From the IMG/VR virus record IMGVR_UViG_3300046170_000155, positions 1 to 56,438 of that record: a stretch of DNA of 56,438 nt. One strand, given 5' to 3'. Positions within the stretch are counted from its first letter, which is position 1. Each line of letters begins with the position of its first letter. The translations under genes were made by a program, and so were the position numbers. Of this stretch, positions 45,898-52,407 are shown in pieces. The stretch comes from a virus. The notes beneath the pieces are model-generated. The model searched no databases and was not told the DNA's origin. It saw nothing but the letters and a program-made list of their open reading frames with translations.

Positions 45898-46879
45898 ATA
45901 AACCTAGTTTTTTATACAATCTATTAAAACCTTCTTTAGAATAAAAATTACTAGGCTCTCTTATTACATGTTTATTGTTTATTAAATAATTAGTTGCTAT
46001 ATCGTTAGCTTGTTTCCAAAACTCAGAATTAAAAGGAACTCTAGACACATAGTGTAACATCAAGACCTCTAAGGCCTCTTTAATATAGTCATTGTAAAGA
46101 AAAAGTGCATGGTCTTTTTTTATAGTCTTATTCATAATGTCTTGACTTAAATCAAGTAATCTCAATGCTCCAGATAAAGAAGTAGCATCAAAAGGTTCTA
46201 TAAAGAAAGCATTAAGACCTAGGTGTAGATAATTATCTTGAAATGGGTCTTTTTTGTAGTAGCTGTTAAAGTCCATGGCATGAAAGTAATCTTGCTTAAA
46301 TACCTTAAAATAATCTTTAATCTCTTCTGTTGAAGTGATATTTTTATTGTAAACATAATACATGTAAATATAGTTATAAGTAGGTATTATTTGAACCCAC
46401 CCATGTTCTTCGGCAACTAAATGTGTATAAGTTCTCTTAGATTTATTAGGTATGCGTATCCCAATTGCAGCATTTACAGGAACTTTTATAATATTATATG
46501 AATTATCTACGACAGGTTTTTTTGTTTGTATTGTGTAATCTATATCTTTAGTTTCTTTTATGTCTAAGTTTTTATAAATATAATTGTTAAAAGACCAAGA
46601 ATCAAAGTGCATAGCTACATACGGAGCTGTAAAATTTGAGTAAAAGTCATTACAACCAAAGTTTGTTTTTCTAACACCAGTTTTTACTATGGCGTTAAAA
46701 TTGGGAAAATCTTTATATTCTATATCAATAGAATCTTTTAAGAACGGGATGAGGTCTAATGTAGATGACATAGGTAAGGTAAAGTAATCATCTTGTCTGT
46801 TCCACTTTAAAGGGTTTTCTATATACTTTAAAGCAGCTAAATGTGCAGAAATTCCGTTTCCAATAATTTCAATTTTCAT
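45881..46879 (-). CDS. Flavin-dependent tryptophan halogenase-like protein (compact)
   Basis: 332 aa from the ATG at 46879, the only gene read on the - strand. Residues 2-16 (KIEIIGNGISAHLAAL) form the FAD-binding GxGxxA strand. NAIVKTGVRK (63-71) fits the position of the catalytic lysine; VNAAIGIRIP and EEHGWVQIIP (157-166) match the segment with the halogenase WxWxIP motif; GLNAFFIEPFDATSLSGA (221-238) is the highly typical G.AA.FIEPLEATS segment. Deviations: the second Trp of WxWxIP is Gln, and the protein is about 170 residues shorter than PrnA-type enzymes. A flavin enzyme is likely; halogenation is not proven. Confidence 0.7.
   Translation of the reverse strand: MKIEIIGNGISAHLAALKYIENPLKWNRQDDYFTLPMSSTLDLIPFLKDSIDIEYKDFPNFNAIVKTGVRKTNFGCNDFYSNFTAPYVAMHFDSWSFNNYIYKNLDIKETKDIDYTIQTKKPVVDNSYNIIKVPVNAAIGIRIPNKSKRTYTHLVAEEHGWVQIIPTYNYIYMYYVYNKNITSTEEIKDYFKVFKQDYFHAMDFNSYYKKDPFQDNYLHLGLNAFFIEPFDATSLSGALRLLDLSQDIMNKTIKKDHALFLYNDYIKEALEVLMLHYVSRVPFNSEFWKQANDIATNYLINNKHVIREPSNFYSKEGFNRLYKKLGLSSYIQ
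45892..45913 (+). terminator. Terminator of the fibre operon, inside convergent gene ends
   Basis: AACTAG, loop ATAAAC, CTAGTT, then TTTT. It overlaps the stop codons of the last fibre-array gene (+) and of the halogenase-like gene (-). Short stem of six pairs, AT-rich; a similar but weaker signal exists for the - strand because the stem is symmetrical. Confidence 0.55.
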
Positions 46880-46886
46880 ATTATGT

Positions 46887-46894
46887 ATTATACT
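46887..46894. promoter_or_regulatory. Overlapping divergent -10 elements, both leaderless
   Basis: ATTATACT: on the + strand TATACT (46889-46894) lies 6 nt before ATG 46901; on the - strand TATAAT (complement of 46887-46892) lies 7 nt before the ATG at 46879. The 21-base gap between the two start codons holds both, with no ribosome site on either side. A single AT element thus seems to serve both genes. Confidence 0.6.
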
Positions 46895-46900
46895 CCTAGT

Positions 46901-47602
46901 ATGAAAAAAATAATATTTACTACAGAAAAAACTGGTTTTGCAGATATAAAGTTTACACAACCACAACCATCTAAAAACTTTATACCCTCTTGGTTTACTA
47001 ATATGCCTATGAACTTACCTTTACCAAACAATCATAACTTTGTATCAAAACTTATTCCAAACTTTAAAGGTGCTAGACATTGCCCTAGTTTTGTAGAAGT
47101 ATTTAGAGAAGGCTATGTTTTAGTAGCACCTTGTGACATACACATGTTTTTTCAAGATGGAGAGTTTTTCATGAATCCATCTAATGATGAGTTTATAGTT
47201 AGAACACACGCAAAAGAACAGTTTATGGACTATATACCAAAAGATAGTGGAATAAGAGCTACTGTAAATATTAATACGGGGTGGTTTGGAATTACTCCAA
47301 AAGGTTACGGACTTAGATATCTACCTCTAATGTATGACTTTAATAAAGAATGGTCAGCTAATTATGGTGTGGTTCATACTGATAAGCTACACGAATTATC
47401 AGTTCAGTTATTTTATACATCAGATAAAGATGAGATACTTATAAAACAAGGTGAGCCTCTTTGCTATATAATTCCTTACAAGAGAGAAACCTTTAATTGG
47501 ACAATAACTTCTATAACTGAAAAATTAAGGAAAAAAATAAGAACAGGTCACTATAAAGTAGTAAACAAATTTAAGTCTGGCTATGCTAGAAATGAATCTT
47601 AA
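46901..47602 (+). CDS. DUF6065-like protein, paralogue 3
   Basis: 233 aa, from ATG 46901 (MKKIIFTTEKTGFADIKFTQ). I reject the upstream start at 46841 because it would lie over the halogenase-like gene and its promoter. Motifs: NFIPSWFTNMPMNLPLP, HCPSFVEVFREGYVLVAP, NTGWFGITPKGYGLRYLPLM, KQGEPLCYIIPYKRET. Shares all conserved blocks with the gene at 41974. Transcribed divergently from the halogenase-like gene through a shared -10. Confidence 0.65.
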   Translation: MKKIIFTTEKTGFADIKFTQPQPSKNFIPSWFTNMPMNLPLPNNHNFVSKLIPNFKGARHCPSFVEVFREGYVLVAPCDIHMFFQDGEFFMNPSNDEFIVRTHAKEQFMDYIPKDSGIRATVNINTGWFGITPKGYGLRYLPLMYDFNKEWSANYGVVHTDKLHELSVQLFYTSDKDEILIKQGEPLCYIIPYKRETFNWTITSITEKLRKKIRTGHYKVVNKFKSGYARNES

Positions 47603-47608
47603 CAAAAC

Positions 47609-48355
47609 ATGAAGATAGAAGTAATCCCTAGATTTAAAATGTTTGAAGACCTTGTTGAAGCTTACCCTCCACAGCTTGCTAATAAATTCTTACCAGAATG
47701 GTTTAAAGAAATGAAAGTAGGTAGTGAGATAGCATCATTCTTAGAGGAATTTCATGGAGTTTTCTCAGATGAAGCGCACGGTGCTAAAAAATGTCCAGCT
47801 ATAAGAGATTTAATGACAGAAGGTTTCATCATACCTTTATGGGGAAAAATGTATATGGGACACGAATATGATGATGAAGGAAATGCTATACAAACTCATT
47901 ATGGTATGACTGCTAGTAATGCAGTACAGTATGACTTCTTTGGTAGCCACTTTGAGAAACAAGTAGGTGGAATGGATGTTGGTTTAGCCCAAATGGGTAA
48001 AGAAAAAAGAATACTTAAACTAGAAAGCCCTTATAAGATAATAGTTCCAGAAGGCTACAACCTACTATATGTAGACCCTTTTTATCACTTTAGAAAAGAA
48101 ATAAGACTATTAGAAGGACTTGTAGAAGCAGATAAGTGGGGATATATAACCTTTCCTTTTAGTTTACAAGAAAAAGATTTTGTTTTACCAGCTGGTACAC
48201 CACTTATACAAGCTATTCCTTACAAGAGAGAAGAACAAAAACTCTCATTAGATGTCCGTAAAGGTACAGATGAAGAATATGATAAGAACGACATAGAGCT
48301 TTTTAGAGCAGAAGTTGAGAGAGTCAATTATAAGACTTACCCAGATAAATTCTAG
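47609..48355 (+). CDS. DUF6065-like protein, paralogue 4
   Basis: 248 aa. MKIEVIPRFKMFEDLVEAYP, FLPEWFKEM, KKCPAIRDLMTEGFIIPLWG, ESPYKIIVPEGYNLLYVDPF, PAGTPLIQAIPYKREEQKLS. This is the closest match to the classical DUF6065 layout (CPAxxDxxTxGfIIPLW, GTPL.Q.IPYKRE). It lies six bases after paralogue 3, in the same transcript. No catalytic residues can be named. Confidence 0.68.
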   Translation: MKIEVIPRFKMFEDLVEAYPPQLANKFLPEWFKEMKVGSEIASFLEEFHGVFSDEAHGAKKCPAIRDLMTEGFIIPLWGKMYMGHEYDDEGNAIQTHYGMTASNAVQYDFFGSHFEKQVGGMDVGLAQMGKEKRILKLESPYKIIVPEGYNLLYVDPFYHFRKEIRLLEGLVEADKWGYITFPFSLQEKDFVLPAGTPLIQAIPYKREEQKLSLDVRKGTDEEYDKNDIELFRAEVERVNYKTYPDKF

Positions 48356-48357
48356 GT

Positions 48358-48363
48358 TATAAT
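48358..48363 (+). promoter_or_regulatory. TATAAT box six bases before a start codon
   Basis: A perfect TATAAT, 6 nt before ATG 48370, in the 14-base gap. One of the clearest leaderless-type examples in the window. Confidence 0.5.
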
Positions 48364-48369
48364 TAATAC

Positions 48370-48561
48370 ATGGATATATCAAAATTCCCAGAGGGAACAA
48401 AGCGCGAAGATGCTATTAACGAGATAATTGATGACGAGCAATTTAAAGAGACTGTGTTAAAACAGTTCAATTATATGCGAATTAAAGGAATCAATCTTGT
48501 ACAAGATGCAGATGATATGGTAAACCTTTATCTAAAAATCTGTAAGCAATTTGACAAATAA
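48370..48561 (+). CDS. Small hypothetical protein (63 aa)
   Basis: Not recognised. MDISKFPEGTKREDAINEII, helical and acidic, no Cys. Expressed from its own leaderless-type promoter. It is followed by an AT-rich gap with another promoter. Confidence 0.55.
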   Translation: MDISKFPEGTKREDAINEIIDDEQFKETVLKQFNYMRIKGINLVQDADDMVNLYLKICKQFDK

Positions 48562-48598
48562 TTAAAACAATCTAAATACCAACAGCCCACAATTTCTA

Positions 48599-48607
48599 TG
48601 CTAAAAT
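48599..48607 (+). promoter_or_regulatory. Extended -10 promoter for the lysis/phosphoesterase operon
   Basis: TGCTAAAAT, 30 nt before ATG 48638, whose ribosome site is GGAGG at about 48631. The leader is normal. It probably drives the genes from 48638 to 51620, which overlap or nearly overlap each other. Confidence 0.5.
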
Positions 48608-48637
48608 AGTGTTAAGTAATAGTTAATTGGAGGATAA

Positions 48638-48898
48638 ATGGCTGATAATGTCAAACTCGAAGATATGAATGAAGAACAATTGCGTAATGCAGTTTCATCT
48701 TTACTTCAACAAGTACAGCAAGCAGATGCAACTATAAGAGATTTAGGTGCAAAAGTTGCTAATAAAGAAATAGAAAATTCTAGATTTAGAAGTATTCTAG
48801 GAATGAATCAACAAGCACAACAAGCTGCTGCTCAGCAAGAAGAAAATGCTGAAGAAACTTCTGAAGAAGAAGTAGCAAGTGAGGAAGAAGCCGAGTGA
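48638..48898 (+). CDS. Coiled-coil protein with acidic tail (86 aa)
   Basis: MADNVKLEDMNEEQLRNAVS, then a Gln/Ala-rich helix and an acidic end (EENAEETSEEEVASEEEAE). Unrecognised. Similar short coiled-coil proteins with Glu-rich tails accompany structural operons of marine phages. First gene of this operon with a strong GGAGG site. Confidence 0.5.
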   Translation: MADNVKLEDMNEEQLRNAVSSLLQQVQQADATIRDLGAKVANKEIENSRFRSILGMNQQAQQAAAQQEENAEETSEEEVASEEEAE

Positions 48899-49128
48899 TG
48901 GGTTCCTTAGAAGATTATGCTAAGGATGAAAAAAGTAAATCTAACAGGGTTGCGTGGAGAGAAAGAACATCTGAAAATGAACAGTTGTGGACTGAAGCTA
49001 TAGACGGTATTCAAAAAGGATACTCTGTCAGTACAGTAGCTAGATGGCTTATGAAAGAAAAAGGATGTCCTTTATCAATTCATACTCTTCGTCATCAACT
49101 TAAGGAATCGCTTGATGAGCGGTCTTGA
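48898..49128 (+). CDS. Small HTH-like protein
   Basis: 76 aa from ATG 48898 (TGATG overlap with the preceding stop; GTG 48895 is possible). GSLEDYAKDEKSKSNRVAWR, then IQKGYSVSTVARWLMKEKG and LSIHTLRHQLKE, a helix-turn-helix-like pair. Actinophages often have a small protein of this type just before the metallophosphoesterase gene, which is the arrangement here. Probably DNA-binding. Confidence 0.55.
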   Translation: MGSLEDYAKDEKSKSNRVAWRERTSENEQLWTEAIDGIQKGYSVSTVARWLMKEKGCPLSIHTLRHQLKESLDERS

Positions 49129-50332
49129 CGAATACGCCAAGGCAGTAAGAAGCGTTCAAAACGCTAAAGCTGATAAAAAAGAACACCCGAAGGGTTGGGA
49201 ACCGGGAGTCGTTCTTAACGGAGGTAAAAGTTATGTAGCCTCTGGTCCTGTTAAATCTGAAAAAGAAGCAAGAAAAAAATGGGACAACTATATAGAATTG
49301 CTTGGTTTTAATGCTGATGAATTTGAAATTATAGAACCTGTTCATGTCAGAACTTGGGACATGCAAACACCCGAGGGTGTTCAAAGAATGTTCTACTATA
49401 AAGCAGATGTTCGTTCTAAAAAACATTTAGAAAATGACTTTGATTATGAAGCTTTAGTCAAAGAAATTAAAAAAGTTAAAAAACCAAGTCGTAAACTTAA
49501 AACGAAAGAAAACGGAAGTATGGTTGTTTGCTTATCAGATTGGCAAATGGGAAAACGCGATGGGGATGGAACAGAGGGAATTGTTAAGAGAATAACTCAA
49601 ATGATACCGGATGTTTTAGACAGAGTAAAAGAGCTTCGTAAAACAGGTAACCCTATAAACAAACTTTATGTGTTTGGATTAGGTGACCTCGTTGAAGGGT
49701 GTGGAGACCATTACGCCATGCAACAATTTTCAGTCGAGCTCGACCAACGCCGCCAAGAAATGGTAGCTAGAAGACTTTTAGTTAAGGCACTAAAAGAATG
49801 GGCACCAGAATTTGAAAAGGTGGTCGTGGTCTGCATTCCCGGTAACCATGGTGAAAACCGCAAAAACGGTAAAGCATTTACTAATTGGGGAGATAATATG
49901 GATGTTTCCATATTTGACCATGCACAAGAAATTCTTGCAGAAAACAAAGCGTTTAAGCATGTATCTTTTGTTATACCCGATAATGAGCTATATCTAACTT
50001 TAGATATCGATGGTGTCATACTTGGGGCGGCTCATGGCCACCAATTTCGTACGGGCGGGAAGTATTCACATCAGAAAGCTGTGGCGTGGTTATCTGGACA
50101 AGCATTTGGTAAAACAGATGCTGGAGATGTAGATATTTTACTATCGGGTCATTATCATCATTTATTTGTAATAAACGAGGGACAGCGTACTCTTATGCAA
50201 GCACCGTCTGTTGATGGGGGTTCAGAGTGGTTTGAATCTTTAAGTGGTAAAAACTCTTTTTCTGGAACACTTACCTTTACAATTAAGTCAAGGGAAAACA
50301 AACTTCCTTGGGATAATTTACAAGTATTGTAA
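49115..50332 (+). CDS. Calcineurin-like metallophosphoesterase
   Basis: 405 aa from ATG 49115; AAGGA lies about 9 bases upstream. The N-terminal 130 residues (HPKGWEPGVVLNGGK; FEIIEPVHVRTWDMQTPEG) are typical of the actinophage members of this family. The metal-binding motifs follow: CLSDWQMGKRDGD, FGLGDLVEGCGDH, CIPGNHGENR, SGHYHH. The first motif has Asp-x-Gln in place of Asp-x-His, as in phage SbcD-like proteins. It probably cleaves DNA or a phosphodiester during replication or host takeover; the substrate is not known. Confidence 0.83.
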   Translation: MSGLDEYAKAVRSVQNAKADKKEHPKGWEPGVVLNGGKSYVASGPVKSEKEARKKWDNYIELLGFNADEFEIIEPVHVRTWDMQTPEGVQRMFYYKADVRSKKHLENDFDYEALVKEIKKVKKPSRKLKTKENGSMVVCLSDWQMGKRDGDGTEGIVKRITQMIPDVLDRVKELRKTGNPINKLYVFGLGDLVEGCGDHYAMQQFSVELDQRRQEMVARRLLVKALKEWAPEFEKVVVVCIPGNHGENRKNGKAFTNWGDNMDVSIFDHAQEILAENKAFKHVSFVIPDNELYLTLDIDGVILGAAHGHQFRTGGKYSHQKAVAWLSGQAFGKTDAGDVDILLSGHYHHLFVINEGQRTLMQAPSVDGGSEWFESLSGKNSFSGTLTFTIKSRENKLPWDNLQVL

Positions 50333-50538
50333 TGGTTACTCCTGCTGATTTATTTAAACAATATAATGAAATAAAAAAACAAGTAAGAAACTTAAACAAT
50401 AAAGCTGAATTGTCTGTAATTAACAGAGATAAAATATGGAAATCTATAGATGATTTAAGACGCAAAAGCTCAAGAATAGAAAAACTTGTATTACTATTAG
50501 CAGTGATACAAACAATATATATATTTATAGGAGTTTAA
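50332..50538 (+). CDS. Small membrane protein with coiled coil
   Basis: 68 aa. A charged helix (DLFKQYNEIKKQVRNLNNKA) and one C-terminal membrane segment (LVLLLAVIQTIYIFIGV). Located directly before the amidase, with TAATG overlaps on both sides. It could be a pinholin-like or lysis-control protein. Confidence 0.6.
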   Translation: MVTPADLFKQYNEIKKQVRNLNNKAELSVINRDKIWKSIDDLRRKSSRIEKLVLLLAVIQTIYIFIGV

Positions 50539-51371
50539 TGTCTTATTATTTAGTAGATAACGAAAACCCTAACGCAAAGATACGCGATAACGGTAAAAAG
50601 GGACAATACTATCCAACACGCTCAAAAAAGATTCAAGGTATCGTAGTGCATACTGCTGAAGGTGGTAAAAAAGCAATAAACATTGCGAAGTACTTGTCAA
50701 CTACTGACAGAACAGCATCTGCTCATGTGGTAATTGATGATAAAGAGATAGTTGATTTGGTTCCAGACGACTTTACCGCATTTCATTGCAGGGGCTCTAA
50801 TAGCAAATCTCTAGGTTTAGAGATGGCTTATTTTGCTCATAAGTGGGGTGAAGACCCAGAATTTGAAGAAGCTTGTATAGCTTTGTCAGCAAGCTGGTGT
50901 GCAGAAAAAGCAAAACTGTATGATATTCCAATGAAGAGAGTTACTCTTGAAGAATGGGAAGCCGGTAAAAAAGGTTTTATATCTCATGCAGAATGCGACC
51001 CAACAAGAAGAACAGACCCAGGTCCAAACTTTGATTGGGATAAGTTCTTTGCTTACATGCAAGGTTCTGTTGATGATTATGATACAGAATTTGAAGAAGT
51101 AGTAGTAGAAAAAAAAGAAACACAAGTTTACGATTTCTCTGTAGTGCCAAAATGGCCAGGTAGAGTGTTTAAAAGAAACAGTCCACTAATCAGAGGAGAA
51201 GATGTCAAACAATGGCAAAATGCTGTTGGAGGACTTAGCGGAGATGGTGTTTTTGGAGGCAAGTCCGAAACGGCTTGTATTAACTTCCAAAAAGAACATG
51301 GATTAAAAGTTGATGGAGTAGTCGGCAAAATAACATGGGACACTACCTTTGCTTATCAGAAAAATAGTTAG
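50538..51371 (+). CDS. Endolysin: N-acetylmuramoyl-L-alanine amidase with peptidoglycan-binding domain
   Basis: 277 aa. Amidase_2/PGRP domain in the first 190 residues: GIVVHTAEGG (His 38, first zinc ligand), SAHVVIDDKEIVDLVP, AFHCRGSNSKSLGLEMA, and ISHAECDPTRRTDPGPNFDW (second His and Asp). An acidic linker leads to a PG_binding_1 domain near the end: PLIRGEDVKQWQNAVG, SGDGVFGGKSETACINFQ, LKVDGVVGKITW. It cuts the sugar-peptide bond of peptidoglycan for lysis. The holin candidate follows. It lacks a signal peptide, so holin-dependent release is expected. Confidence 0.9.
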   Translation: MSYYLVDNENPNAKIRDNGKKGQYYPTRSKKIQGIVVHTAEGGKKAINIAKYLSTTDRTASAHVVIDDKEIVDLVPDDFTAFHCRGSNSKSLGLEMAYFAHKWGEDPEFEEACIALSASWCAEKAKLYDIPMKRVTLEEWEAGKKGFISHAECDPTRRTDPGPNFDWDKFFAYMQGSVDDYDTEFEEVVVEKKETQVYDFSVVPKWPGRVFKRNSPLIRGEDVKQWQNAVGGLSGDGVFGGKSETACINFQKEHGLKVDGVVGKITWDTTFAYQKNS

Positions 51372-51380
51372 GAGATTATT

Positions 51381-51620
51381 TTGGCAAAAGCTAAAAAGAA
51401 ATCAATTAAGAATAGCTACTGGAAAGATGTAGCGATTAGAGCTATAAGAACTGCTGTGCAAGTATTTGCAGGCGTACTTATGGCTAATCAAGCAGGAATG
51501 TTTGAAGCAGATGTTTTGATGGCTGGCTTAATAGCCGGAGCATCAGCCCTTGTTGCTGTCATCCAAAACGCATTGGAAGACGCACCATTTGACTTTATGT
51601 CAAAGATACCAAAGGGTTAA
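51381..51620 (+). CDS. Holin (r1t-like)
   Basis: 79 aa, start TTG 51381 with GGAG nine bases before. SYWKDVAIRAIRTAVQVFAG is an amphipathic/hydrophobic first helix; VLMAGLIAGASALVAVIQNA is the second. YWKD at the start is typical of r1t-type holins of actinophages and lactococcal phages. It directly follows the amidase. Two membrane helices, charged ends. Confidence 0.75.
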   Translation: MAKAKKKSIKNSYWKDVAIRAIRTAVQVFAGVLMANQAGMFEADVLMAGLIAGASALVAVIQNALEDAPFDFMSKIPKG

Positions 51621-51671
51621 TTTCTCACAAGAGAAAAGAAGCGCGGACTCCGGGGCGGTATTACCGCCTCG
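51621..51671 (+). terminator. Two tandem hairpins after the holin, probable terminator
   Basis: TTTCTC-ACAA-GAGAAA (51621-51636) and the strong stem CGGGGCGGT-ATT-ACCGCCTCG (51651-51671, nine pairs with one G-T). The following T-run is poor (TTGTCATTT), so termination may be partial. A new promoter begins at 51687. Confidence 0.6.
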
Positions 51672-51686
51672 TTGTCATTTATGGGA

Positions 51687-51692
51687 TAAAAT
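51687..51692 (+). promoter_or_regulatory. -10 box six bases before a start codon
   Basis: TAAAAT, 6 nt before ATG 51699, directly after the tandem hairpins. No ribosome site. Member of the leaderless set. Confidence 0.5.
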
Positions 51693-51698
51693 ATATTG

Positions 51699-51800
51699 AT
51701 GAGAAAAAAAAGAACAAATACAATGCCTAAACAAATTTATCCTAATCTAAACAGAAAGCAAAGAAGAGCTTTAGCTGCAAGTTTAGGAAAAGATAAATAA
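51699..51800 (+). CDS. 33-aa basic peptide
   Basis: MRKKRTNTMPKQIYPNLNRK followed by QRRALAASLGKDK. Twelve Lys/Arg residues in 33. TAA 51798-51800 overlaps the nuclease start. The terminator, leaderless-type promoter and coupling support it being translated. It may be a small nucleic-acid-binding peptide. Confidence 0.5.
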   Translation: MRKKRTNTMPKQIYPNLNRKQRRALAASLGKDK

Positions 51801-52129
51801 TGTTTTATTATAAAGTAGAAGTTTTAAGAATAGTAGATGGAGATACTGTAGATGTCAGAATGGATTTGGGTTTTAATGTGTGGCATAAATGTCGTGTACG
51901 ACTCTTGGGCATTAATGCTCCGGAATCACGAACAAGAGATTTGGAAGAGAAAGCAAGAGGGTTGGCTGCGAAGCAATGGCTCATTGATAAATTAGATTCT
52001 AAACCTGTAGAAATGCAATCTCACGGCACCGGCAAGTATGGTCGAGTACTTGGTGAACTTTTTGTAGAAGGTGTAAACATAAATCAACTTATGATTAAAG
52101 AAGGACACGCCGTAGAATATAACGGCTGA
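51800..52129 (+). CDS. Staphylococcal nuclease-like (TNase) endonuclease
   Basis: 109 aa. VLRIVDGDTVDVRMDLGFNV, CRVRLLGINAPES (catalytic Arg and Glu-like end), then GTGKYGRVLGELFVEGVNIN (third Arg) and the closing helix LMIKEGHAVEYNG. These are the core motifs of the SNase OB-fold. It lacks a signal peptide, so it acts inside the cell, perhaps on host DNA or RNA. Co-transcribed with the preceding basic peptide. Confidence 0.85.
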   Translation: MFYYKVEVLRIVDGDTVDVRMDLGFNVWHKCRVRLLGINAPESRTRDLEEKARGLAAKQWLIDKLDSKPVEMQSHGTGKYGRVLGELFVEGVNINQLMIKEGHAVEYNG

Positions 52130-52167
52130 AACAAAGATTTAACATCTATAAACCACTATTAAGAAAT

Positions 52168-52179
52168 TATAATGATACT
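52168..52179 (+). promoter_or_regulatory. TATAAT/GATACT promoter region
   Basis: TATAAT at 52168-52173 directly followed by GATACT at 52174-52179. Either could serve the 59-aa gene at 52191; a start near 52186 gives a leader of only about five bases. Confidence 0.4.
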
Positions 52180-52190
52180 ATGTATCTCTT

Positions 52191-52370
52191 ATGTATGATT
52201 TACAAAGTTATTTAGGAAAGATGTCAGCTGGAATGGTTAGCTCTAATAAGTTAAACCAAGCTAAGTATGGCAAGCCTAAGAAAAAAAGAAGAAATAAAGT
52301 TTCGTCACAAGCAAACTTTCATCAACAATACCATATTAATTGGGAAATTACAGAAGACGATTTGCCTTAA
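52191..52370 (+). CDS. Small basic protein (59 aa)
   Basis: MYDLQSYLGKMSAGMVSSNK then a Lys/Arg stretch KYGKPKKKRRNK and the end INWEITEDDLP. Unrecognised. The AT promoter boxes before it and the clean termination support it. Possibly nucleic-acid binding. Confidence 0.5.
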   Translation: MYDLQSYLGKMSAGMVSSNKLNQAKYGKPKKKRRNKVSSQANFHQQYHINWEITEDDLP

Positions 52371-52377
52371 AAAGTTA

Positions 52378-52386
52378 TGATATAAT
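52378..52386 (+). promoter_or_regulatory. Consensus extended -10 promoter
   Basis: TGATATAAT: perfect extended -10. AGGAG at 52398-52402 is the ribosome site, about five bases before the probable ATA start at 52408. Confidence 0.6.
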
Positions 52387-52407
52387 GTTCTCTGATTAGG
52401 AGAAACA

